Source: an uncultured Acidobacteriia bacterium (lineage in GTDB: Bacteria > Acidobacteriota > Terriglobia > Bryobacterales > Bryobacteraceae). Taken from it: a stretch of 64,000 nt of DNA. Under the pieces are notes generated by a model, which was not told where the DNA came from, did not search any database, and worked only from the letters and a program-made list of their open reading frames with translations. Location of the stretch: the NCBI GenBank assembly GCA_903875575.1, contig CAIQWJ010000024.1, positions 1 through 64,000 of the forward strand, read 5' to 3'. Both the position numbers and the translations under genes were made by a program. This document shows, one piece after another, positions 8,561-18,799 of the stretch; the stretch's first letter is position 1; the number at the start of each line of letters is the position of its first letter.

Positions 8561-8989
8561 CTATTTCTTCTTACCCATGATGCCCTCGAACCAGACATCG
8601 TGGATTTCCTCTACCTTCATTATGGGCCCATCCATCAATGACCGCAGATCATCGTCCATCTTGTGACGCAGATCTGCCAGGCGCGCCAGCAACTGGTGAG
8701 ACAGCAGTTCCACGCCCTTGAAAGTACCCGGCTGGCGGGACGGCGTTTTGCCGGCGGCAGTGAATGAATCCCTGGCCAGTTCCATGGCGGTCACCATGTT
8801 TCTTAATTCCACGGCAAGCTGCGCTTCGTCGCTTCGCTCCGAGGCAGCTTCAGCCGCACGCTCCGCCTGCACCGCGTAGTCCACGGCGGCCTTCGCGCGA
8901 TGCTCCGGCGACGGATCGGCACGAACCTGATCCAGCGTGAGCGGCGCAGTGGCGGCAAAAAAGAGAAAGAGGGCAAACAGCGGCTTCAT
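8561..8989 (-). CDS. Small secreted helical protein of unknown function
   Basis: 142-residue protein with a signal peptide (LFALFLFFAATAPLTL) followed by an alanine/glutamate/arginine-rich helical body (VDYAVQAERAAEAASERSDEAQ). No domain is recognised. Its start ATG overlaps the TGA stop of the upstream TPR gene by four bases, so the two are translationally coupled. Together with the next gene it looks like a lineage-specific periplasmic set. Confidence 0.7.
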   Translation of the reverse strand: MKPLFALFLFFAATAPLTLDQVRADPSPEHRAKAAVDYAVQAERAAEAASERSDEAQLAVELRNMVTAMELARDSFTAAGKTPSRQPGTFKGVELLSHQLLARLADLRHKMDDDLRSLMDGPIMKVEEIHDVWFEGIMGKKK

Positions 8990-10290
8990 TTTCCCAGCTC
9001 TTTCCCGATGATACGCGCACGCTGGCGGGCGAGGAACTCTTCGTTGGGCGATTTACCCGCCGAGACGGCGAGAAACTGCCTGTAGGCATCGAGCGCGGGT
9101 TGCGTGCGATGCAGTTTATCCAGCGTGATGGCCCGCAGATAGATGTTACCCGGAATCTCTTTTCCCAGCACATGCACGCGATCGAGGGCCGCCAGACCCT
9201 CGTCAAAGCGGCCAGTGAGAATCAGGGCCCCGGCCAATTCATTCAGAGCGGGTGCAGAATCCGGCTGGAGTTGGGAGGCGGCCTGAAATTCGGCGATGGC
9301 CTCAGAGGACTTGTGGTCGTCACGGAGCAAACGTCCGTAAGCCATGCGGACGTCGAAGTTGCCAGGGTCGGCCGCAGCGGCGAGTTGAATCTGCTCCAGA
9401 ACTTTGGCGTGCGCGCCTGCCTGTTTGTAGGCGTCCGCAAGAGTGAGGCGGTTCTTCGTGGTGGGCGACCGTTTCACCGCTGCCTCCAGGGCGGGGATGG
9501 CGGCGGCCGCGTTGTCCGAATCCAGCAGGAGTTGAGTGAGCCGGGTTGACACAGCTTCATTGGCTGGGAACTCCCGGAAGATCGCGATCGCTTCGGTGGT
9601 CCGCCCCAGCCTGTCGTATTCGGCGCCCAATTCGATCAGGGAGTTCTTTGAGGCTGGATCGAGGGCAATGGCGGCGCGATACCGTTCGGCGGCTTCGGCA
9701 AGCTTCGACTGTTTCAGCAGCGACCGGGCCAGGGCCAGTTCGGCCGGGGCGGACTTGGGATCAAGCTGGAAGGCCTTCCGGAACTGGCTTTCAGCCTGCT
9801 CGTAGTCACCGGTATCGTAGAGGGCGTTGCCGAGCAGTAACTGGGGACGAAACTCACCGGGTTTGAGATCCGCGGCGGTCTTCAGAACGACCAGTGCGTC
9901 GGCGGGTTGCCGATCCCGAAGCAGGACGATGCCGAGGTTGAGATTCGCTTCGTAAAGTTCAGGCCGAAGTTCCAGGACCTTCTGGTATGCGGGAATGGCG
10001 TCGACATCTTTGCCTTCCATGCCGAGCACCAGGGCGAGGCTGAAAGAAGCTTCCACACTGGCTGGATCCGCCTCGACCGCTTTACGCAGCAGAGGTTCGG
10101 CGGCGGCGGGTTGCTTCGCGTCCAGAGCCTTCAGGCCGTCCGCAAGGTAGTCCACAGAACGGTCCGGGGACGAATTTTGGCGGGGCACCGCAGAGGACTG
10201 GGGGGCCGAAGTGGACCGGGGTTCGAGAATTCCTGGCTGGGCCTGAGCCAGTAGCGGGGTGAAAACGAGTGCGAATGCCAGCTTGCCCAT
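8986..10290 (-). CDS. TPR-repeat protein, exported
   Basis: 434-residue protein with a signal peptide (KLAFALVFTPLLAQAQP), a short low-complexity linker, and then about ten tandem tetratricopeptide repeats (repeated patterns such as A...LRKAVEADPAS, PAYQKVLELRPELYEA, NLGIVLLRDRQPADAL). TPR arrays mediate protein-protein contacts, and here the array should face the periplasm. It is the first gene of the leftward operon with the two secreted helical proteins. Its partner is unknown. Confidence 0.85.
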   Translation of the reverse strand: MGKLAFALVFTPLLAQAQPGILEPRSTSAPQSSAVPRQNSSPDRSVDYLADGLKALDAKQPAAAEPLLRKAVEADPASVEASFSLALVLGMEGKDVDAIPAYQKVLELRPELYEANLNLGIVLLRDRQPADALVVLKTAADLKPGEFRPQLLLGNALYDTGDYEQAESQFRKAFQLDPKSAPAELALARSLLKQSKLAEAAERYRAAIALDPASKNSLIELGAEYDRLGRTTEAIAIFREFPANEAVSTRLTQLLLDSDNAAAAIPALEAAVKRSPTTKNRLTLADAYKQAGAHAKVLEQIQLAAAADPGNFDVRMAYGRLLRDDHKSSEAIAEFQAASQLQPDSAPALNELAGALILTGRFDEGLAALDRVHVLGKEIPGNIYLRAITLDKLHRTQPALDAYRQFLAVSAGKSPNEEFLARQRARIIGKELGK

Positions 10291-10331
10291 GTCACCAGTT
10301 TAAGGCAGTCCCGGCATATTGGTGCTAATCC

Positions 10332-10366
10332 AACGCGGGGTAGTGTCCGGGACACTACCAACGCGG
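10332..10366. repeat. 21-bp perfect palindrome bracketed by 7-bp direct repeats
   Basis: Bases 10339-10359 read GGTAGTGTCC, one central G, then GGACACTACC, a perfect inverted repeat. It is flanked on both sides by AACGCGG (10332-10338 and 10360-10366). No T-run follows on either strand, so it is not a classical terminator. The direct repeats look like a target-site duplication around a minimal insertion or excision scar; alternatively the whole is an operator for the TPR operon. Confidence 0.6.
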
Positions 10367-10386
10367 AAAGAGAAGCGAACCGTCAG

Positions 10387-11424
10387 TTACAAACTACCGG
10401 CAAAGGAAAGCGCGGCGGCACCACCCACGAAAAGGAGCAAGGACAGGCCCACGAACATCGTGATCTTGCCATCCGCGCCATTAAACTCTTTCCAGCGCAG
10501 GATGCCGAGCAAACCACCAATCAGGGGTGCGGCAAACGTCAGGGCCCGGACGACCGCGTTTTGAGGGATGTTTGCCCCCTCGGCACGGGCCACAATCAGT
10601 GTCGCAGCGAGGCCGATGTACCAGAGGATGCCTCCTGCAAGACCGAGCCAGTGAGACTTCACCTTACCCAGGAAATACTCAGCCAGCTCAATCGGCTCTC
10701 CCTGAACGGGCAGGTTCATGAAAAACAGATTGAATACAAACGTGGAAAAGACAATTCCGATCACAAAACAGACGCCGAGAGAGTACGGACCAACGCCGTT
10801 TTCGGAGTCGCGGGCAAGGTTGATCAACGGGAAGCAACCCGCCGCCACAACCCCTCCCAGAGCCGCCAGAATCAGGCCTTTGATCTTGACGACTTTTTTG
10901 GTGCTCTTGGTCTTTCCTTCGCGCATCAGAGCAACCAGGCGAGCCATGGAGTGCCATCGGGCGCAGACCGCAAGAATGGTGGCAGAAATGAGAACCAGAA
11001 CCGCTCCTGTGGCCAGCATGCCGCCATTGCCGGAGGGAGCTGAGAAATACGTGATTACGGTACCGGCAGTGAGCAGAGTCGCCAAGCCAATCAAATAGGC
11101 CACTGTCACGCCCGCCACGGACAACGCACCCAGAATGGCCATATTGCCAAGATTGAAGACCACGCCGGCGGCGGCGGCCAGGGCCTCCTGACGTTTACCC
11201 GCAATCCGCAGGTCATCAATGAGCGCGAAGCCGTCCCAGCCCAGACTGCCAAAAGTCAGGCCTATGGCCAGCGACGCAAGCAGCGCTCCAATGGCAAAAT
11301 CGAAGCAGTAAAGCTCAAACCGCCACTTCGACGTCATTCTGAAAGTATTCGCCCACAACCCCCAGCAAAGCATGCCGATGGCGAGCAAAATCACATTAAA
11401 AAGCTGACTGCCGGGAAGAATCAT
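10387..11424 (-). CDS. DMT-type transporter (sugar/ureide permease-like)
   Basis: 345-residue integral membrane protein with about ten hydrophobic helices in two halves, as in the drug/metabolite transporter superfamily. The tryptophan/asparagine-rich first helix (GMLCWGLWANTFR) recalls glucose/ribose porter (GRP) and plant ureide permease-like members. A basic cytoplasmic loop with KTKSTKKVVKIKG separates the halves. Its start overlaps the stop of the upstream glycosyltransferase gene by four bases (ATGA). The substrate cannot be read from sequence. Confidence 0.7.
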   Translation of the reverse strand: MILPGSQLFNVILLAIGMLCWGLWANTFRMTSKWRFELYCFDFAIGALLASLAIGLTFGSLGWDGFALIDDLRIAGKRQEALAAAAGVVFNLGNMAILGALSVAGVTVAYLIGLATLLTAGTVITYFSAPSGNGGMLATGAVLVLISATILAVCARWHSMARLVALMREGKTKSTKKVVKIKGLILAALGGVVAAGCFPLINLARDSENGVGPYSLGVCFVIGIVFSTFVFNLFFMNLPVQGEPIELAEYFLGKVKSHWLGLAGGILWYIGLAATLIVARAEGANIPQNAVVRALTFAAPLIGGLLGILRWKEFNGADGKITMFVGLSLLLFVGGAAALSFAGSL

Positions 11425-12899
11425 TTCTTTTGTCCGCTTGCGGCCGGTAGAACCGCATTCTTGTCAACGATACCACAATCGGGAAGCACTTTTCCGGCGT
11501 AATAGTAAAGACCTAAAAGGGTTCCGCGTGGTACTACCGGAGAAACGCAGGAAGTATTACCTGCCTGCCAAAGGGTTCTTGCCGAGTACAATCCGTCCAG
11601 TACAGGAAACAGGCTGGCTTCGAGCCCGCAGAAGGCTACTGCGGCGAGCAGGGTGGTCAGGATGAACGGGCGGCTGGTGGAGGAAAGGAAAAGGCCGATG
11701 GCCCCGCAGACGGCCACGCTCGCGAGGACGGCAAGCCACGGGATCGGTTCGCCTGCCTTTCGGGTTACGACGGCTGCCGCAAACGGGAGAATGCCGAGCA
11801 AGGCAACCGGGGCGATGAACAAGCGGCTCCTCCGCGCCGGCTCCATGCTGGCCAGGGCTGCGCCGAGCAGCGCGCACGTGGCAGGCAATAGAGGCAAGAC
11901 ATACCCTGGCAGCTTGTTTACTCCGCCTGAAAAGAAGATAAAGCCAAACACCACCACGCTTGCCATTTTTCGGATGGAATCGCGCGTCTCTTCGGTACCT
12001 GTCCAGCCCTTCCTGAAAAGCAACGGCAGCAGCGGAAACCAGGGGAACAAAAGCACCGGGGCATATTTGGCGTAAAACCACCAGGGTTGCTGGTGTTGGC
12101 GTTCGGCGGAAAAGAAACGGCCAAACTGCTGCCGAATAAATAATTCATAAAGGAATTCCTGCCCATTTCGAACAACGCTGATCCAGTGCCAGGGTGTTGC
12201 AACTGCAAGGAACACAACAAGCGGCCACGAAAGGAACCAGCGGCGCCAGTTGCGGCGGTCCCAAACCAGTATGGGAACGAACAGAATCAACGGAGGCAGA
12301 CTCTTGGCGAGCATCGCCAGCCCTAACGCTAACGCAGCAGCCACCCTGGCAGGCCCACGCTCCCCTGCCCCGTCACTGCCGGGCAGCGCTAACAAAAGAG
12401 CCGCGGTAAAGCACGCCGTGAGGGGCACATCCGTGACCGCAACGTGGCTGTAAGCGAGCCAACCTGCGGAAGTTGCCAGCATCGCGGTGGCATAACCGGC
12501 GGCCGGCCTGTCAAAAACTACGCTAAGCCGCCGGTAAAAAAACACCAGGAACGACACGCTGAGAAGCGCCAGCGGCAACCGCGGTGAGAGATCATCTCCA
12601 AGGCCCAGTTTGAAGCCAACTGCGGACATCCAGTAAAGCAGAGGCGGCTTCTCGAACCAGGGCTGCCCCCAGAGCTTCGGCGTAATCCAGTCGCCGGTGC
12701 GCGCCATGGTGCGGGCGATATCGGCGTAGCGGGGTTCGTCCACGCTGTACATACCCATGCGGGTCAGGCCTGTCAGATACAGGGCTGCAACCGTCATCAT
12801 TGCCAGCGCGGCCACAATTCGTTGGTTGCGCGCCTGACGCCCGGCATCCGGGCTATTCGCGTTTGTCGAATTCGCCAATACATGAGTATGACGCGACAC
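11421..12899 (-). CDS. GT39/ArnT-like membrane glycosyltransferase
   Basis: 492-residue polytopic membrane protein of the PMT_2/ArnT group, which moves sugars from polyprenyl-phosphate donors to lipid or protein acceptors on the periplasmic side. The first periplasmic loop carries the family's acidic catalytic pair in YSVDEPRYADIA (D54, E55), followed by the W..KPPLLYW segment typical of GT39/ArnT. About a dozen transmembrane helices follow. The start is GTG at 12899. The gene is coupled to the DMT-type permease. The acceptor (lipid A, glycan or protein) is unknown. Confidence 0.8.
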   Translation of the reverse strand: MSRHTHVLANSTNANSPDAGRQARNQRIVAALAMMTVAALYLTGLTRMGMYSVDEPRYADIARTMARTGDWITPKLWGQPWFEKPPLLYWMSAVGFKLGLGDDLSPRLPLALLSVSFLVFFYRRLSVVFDRPAAGYATAMLATSAGWLAYSHVAVTDVPLTACFTAALLLALPGSDGAGERGPARVAAALALGLAMLAKSLPPLILFVPILVWDRRNWRRWFLSWPLVVFLAVATPWHWISVVRNGQEFLYELFIRQQFGRFFSAERQHQQPWWFYAKYAPVLLFPWFPLLPLLFRKGWTGTEETRDSIRKMASVVVFGFIFFSGGVNKLPGYVLPLLPATCALLGAALASMEPARRSRLFIAPVALLGILPFAAAVVTRKAGEPIPWLAVLASVAVCGAIGLFLSSTSRPFILTTLLAAVAFCGLEASLFPVLDGLYSARTLWQAGNTSCVSPVVPRGTLLGLYYYAGKVLPDCGIVDKNAVLPAASGQKK

Positions 12900-12982
12900 C
12901 GTTGCTCAGAGACGCTCTCGCATCTCAGCCGCTCGCAGGGACTTCGGGTAGGATAACGAGTGAGGATTGCAGCGCGAACTCT

Positions 12983-13627
12983 ATGGACAGCAACTGGATC
13001 GATATTTCAACCCCCGTACACCCGGGAATGCCGTTATGGCCGGGCGACCCGGGGCTGAATTTTACTCGCGTGATGGATCAGGAAAGCGGCGATATCTGCA
13101 CGCTGACGCAGGCCAGTCTGAGCGCGCACACGGGCACGCACATGGATGCGCCACTGCACTTCGTCCGAAAGTCCGCCACCATGGAGAGCTGGCCCATCGA
13201 GGCGACCGTGGGACCGGCCCGCGTGATCCGAATCGCGAACCCGACGGCGATCCATCGCGATGAATTGCTCCAGCACTCCATTCAGCCGGGTGAGCGGATT
13301 CTGTTCCGTACCGCCAACTCCGACCGTGACTGGGGCAAGCTTCCGTTCGACGAGAACTTCGTCTTTATCGCGAAGGATGCGGCCGAGTATCTGGCGGAAT
13401 GCGGCATCCGTTCGGTGGGGGTTGATTACCTTTCGGTGGGAGGTTTCCACCAGGACATTGTGGAAACCCATGTGGCGCTGCTGGGCAATGGGATCTGGAT
13501 CATGGAAGGCCTGGTGCTCAACGCCATTGAGCCGGGCGACTACGAACTGGTGTGCCTGCCGCTGAAGTGGGTGAATGCGGAAGGCGCGCCCTCCCGCGCG
13601 ATCCTGCGGCGGGTGGTTACGGCATGA
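12983..13627 (+). CDS. Cyclase-family metal-dependent hydrolase (kynurenine formamidase-like)
   Basis: 214-residue member of the cyclase/KynB amidohydrolase family. The metal-binding signature HxGTHxDxPxH is present as AHTGTHMDAPLHF with H49, H53, D55 and H59. The start ATG 12983 is chosen because homology-like sequence (WIDISTPVHPGMPLWPGD) begins there, although the frame stays open upstream. Family members hydrolyse N-formylkynurenine or other cyclic amides and lactones. Here the gene is coupled by a four-base overlap to a glucose dehydrogenase gene, so a gluconolactonase-like role is conceivable but unproven. Confidence 0.82.
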   Translation: MDSNWIDISTPVHPGMPLWPGDPGLNFTRVMDQESGDICTLTQASLSAHTGTHMDAPLHFVRKSATMESWPIEATVGPARVIRIANPTAIHRDELLQHSIQPGERILFRTANSDRDWGKLPFDENFVFIAKDAAEYLAECGIRSVGVDYLSVGGFHQDIVETHVALLGNGIWIMEGLVLNAIEPGDYELVCLPLKWVNAEGAPSRAILRRVVTA

Positions 13628-14708
13628 AAGGGGCCGCGGTCTTTCCTGGAAGTCGCAGGCTGGGTCTGGCAGGGAACGTCCCGGAGCCGCAGATGGAAGG
13701 CCCACAGGATGTGAAGCTGCGGATGCTTCAGGTGGGCGTGTGCGCGACGGATCGGGAGATTGCGTCGTTCGTCTTCGGGACGCCGCCGGAGGGCTTCGAC
13801 TATCTGGTGCTGGGCCATGAGGGTTTCGCGGAAGTAGTGGAAACCGGGCCCGAAGTTCGGGATCTCAAACCCGGCGATCTGGTGGTGCCGACCGTCCGCC
13901 GTCCCTGTGCGGACCCGGCGTGCGTCGCCTGCCGCCACAACCGGCCCGATTTCTGTATCACGGGGCTCTATCGCGAGCACGGCATTGTGAGCATGCACGG
14001 TTTCATGACCGAGTTTGTGACTGGAGACGCCCGCTATATGCGACCGGTGCCGCCGGAAGTACGGGAGGTGGGTGTGCTTGTGGAGCCGCTCACTATCGCG
14101 GAAAAGGCTTTCATTCAGGCGGAGCGGATTCAAACTCGTCTGCCCTGGGGCAAGGCGGCAGCGCGGGCGGTGGTGGCGGGCGCGGGGCCGGTTGGCCTGC
14201 TGGGTGCTATGTCGCTGCGGGTTCGCGGTTACGACGTGACCGTGTATTCCAGAGAGCCGGAGACGGATGTGCGCGCGGACATTGCACGTGCGATCGGCGC
14301 ACGGTACGTTTCGGCGCAGGGTAATACGCCGGAGCAGATGGCGGCGGGCATCGGGAACATCGATCTCATTTACGAAGCAACGGGTTCCGCACATTTGGCC
14401 TTCGGGATGCTTAACGTCCTTGGGAGCAATGGCCTGCTGATCCTGACGGGAGTGCCAGGAGCGCACGGCCCGGAGTCACTGGATATGGGGACGCTGATCA
14501 CTAAAATGACGTTGAAGAATCAATGCTTACTGGCAACCGTGAACGCGGGTGACGACGCCTTCGACCAGGCGATTGTTCACCTGACCGCATTTTGTAAGAG
14601 ATGGCCCGATGCGGTACGCAGCCTCATCACAGGCCGGTTCACACTGGAGCAATTCGAAATGCCGATACGAAACGCGGCGGGAATTAAGAACATCATTGAA
14701 ATGGCCTC

Positions 14709-14712
<4 letters not shown>
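13624..14712 (+). CDS. Glucose/sugar 1-dehydrogenase, zinc-dependent MDR family
   Basis: 362-residue medium-chain dehydrogenase resembling the glucose 1-dehydrogenases of Thermoplasma and Sulfolobus. Catalytic zinc ligands are expected at C40 (VGVCATDREI) and H65-E66 (LGHEGF). A structural-zinc cluster CADPACVACRHNRPDFC follows, then a Rossmann nucleotide loop GAGPVGLLG. Such enzymes oxidise glucose to gluconolactone with NAD(P). ATGA overlaps join it to the cyclase-family gene before it and the GH63 glucosidase after it, which fits a pathway that releases and oxidises glucose. Confidence 0.85.
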
Positions 14713-17402
<2,690 letters not shown>

Positions 17403-17666
17403 TTACTTCTTCAGGTTGGTGTACCAGTACGGCACCCAGGCTGCGGCGAGGAGAATGTCGAAGAAGTATGCGCGGCGGTTCGCGGGGTCACGCCATGCGA
17501 GCCACGCCGAGCGAAGTCCAAACACGGCAAATACGAAGACGGAGACGGCAAACCACTGCAGGAACAGCGCAATAAAGGCCGGGGGAAACAATTTTCCGCC
17601 GGTCATGCGACCGAGAAACATGACCAGCAGCGTGAGTGCCATCAGAACACGGAACAGAAGACGCAT
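17403..17666 (-). CDS. Small membrane protein of unknown function
   Basis: 87-residue protein with two strongly hydrophobic segments (RVLMALTLLVMFLG and IALFLQWFAVSVFVFAVFG) and a short C-terminal segment ending in two lysines. It is convergent with the GH63 gene and the two stop codons adjoin. No family is recognised. It lies downstream of the RDD protein on the same strand and may share its transcript. Confidence 0.6.
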   Translation of the reverse strand: MRLLFRVLMALTLLVMFLGRMTGGKLFPPAFIALFLQWFAVSVFVFAVFGLRSAWLAWRDPANRRAYFFDILLAAAWVPYWYTNLKK

Positions 17667-17734
17667 AGATGTGATCGGCTCGGCGCGAACCGGAAGATTC
17701 CTCAGTCCCTATTCTAGTAGCCGCAGAGGCCGCG

Positions 17735-18715
17735 CTACCGGCGACGAGGTGTAATGGTTCCGGCAGATCCTTTCTCCGCTGGATAGGTCTTCGAAATGTG
17801 ATCGTGGAACGCAAGGCTTTCCTCATCCGCCAGCGCCCAAAGCAACCCAAGGCCGCCGGAGCAATAGCTCAGCCATGCCGCGACAAAACGAATCGCCCTG
17901 TCACGCCCATCGGGCCGCGAACCATCGAAAGTAACCAGTTGCAGCTGCGTCCAGTTCATCCCGGCAGTTTCCCGGCGCGCCATGGCCCAGATCAGGCCGT
18001 AAAAAAGAGAGATCAGAATCATGGCCAGCGCGAGCGTCACCCACATGGCCTTGCCGGAGCCAAAACTCGTAGCCAAATCCGCGCCAAATGCGGGACCGGC
18101 AAAGCGACCCACAACCGCAAACAGGCTGAAACCAAGAAGCACCATGGATACGTCCATGGCTCCAGCCGCCACCCGCCGCATAGGCGGCGCAACGTGGCCG
18201 TCTCCCGAAACCTGGGCGGGCACACCCGTGGCCAGCATGCGCTCACTTTGCGATGAACCAGGACGAAAATCGAGACTGCCCTGAGCGGATGAAACCTGAC
18301 GCTTCGCCTGTGGGCGCGATGCAGGCGCGGCCGGTGGCGGCGCGGCAGCAACGGACGGCGGCTTCTGGATGGCAGCGTAGGCGGGTGGTCTCGTATCGGC
18401 TACCGGGGCGCGCGCGGCGGACGGACGCTGTAAACTTTCGAACGGAATCAGGTTGCCCTGCGACTTCTTCACCCTGCCGACGGCAGGTTGGGTTGGCGGA
18501 GGCGGCGGAGGATCGTACAGAGGCGGCTGCTCCGCATGAATCTGCGCGGCAGGCACCCAAAGTTCCTCCCGGTACGACTCAGGCGATACGGCCAGGGCCG
18601 TTGCGCCAATATAGGAAGTGGGAGCCGAGATGACAACACCGTCCATCCTTCTGCCGCAACGCAGGCAGCGATGGTCGTCTTCACCGTTAATGGAACCACA
18701 GTACTGACAATGCAT
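17735..18715 (-). CDS. RDD-family membrane protein with N-terminal zinc ribbon
   Basis: 326-residue protein. The first 20 residues form a zinc ribbon with C3, C6, C17 and C20. A long proline/alanine-rich disordered linker (about residues 60-170) leads to a C-terminal RDD-like membrane domain with the R..AGAMD start, two or three transmembrane helices and a W.SYCSGGLGLLWAL..EE.LAFHDHIS ending. The H-D near the end is typical of RDD proteins. The function of such proteins is mostly unknown; transport or envelope stress has been suggested. It is divergent from lptD. Confidence 0.75.
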   Translation of the reverse strand: MHCQYCGSINGEDDHRCLRCGRRMDGVVISAPTSYIGATALAVSPESYREELWVPAAQIHAEQPPLYDPPPPPPTQPAVGRVKKSQGNLIPFESLQRPSAARAPVADTRPPAYAAIQKPPSVAAAPPPAAPASRPQAKRQVSSAQGSLDFRPGSSQSERMLATGVPAQVSGDGHVAPPMRRVAAGAMDVSMVLLGFSLFAVVGRFAGPAFGADLATSFGSGKAMWVTLALAMILISLFYGLIWAMARRETAGMNWTQLQLVTFDGSRPDGRDRAIRFVAAWLSYCSGGLGLLWALADEESLAFHDHISKTYPAEKGSAGTITPRRR

Positions 18716-18799
18716 TTCTTAACTTTCCGTGAACCTGCTGCACTCAATGACCGCGACCGGATCGCCCCGCCCGTTCGGCACCGGACCGCAACACAATTT

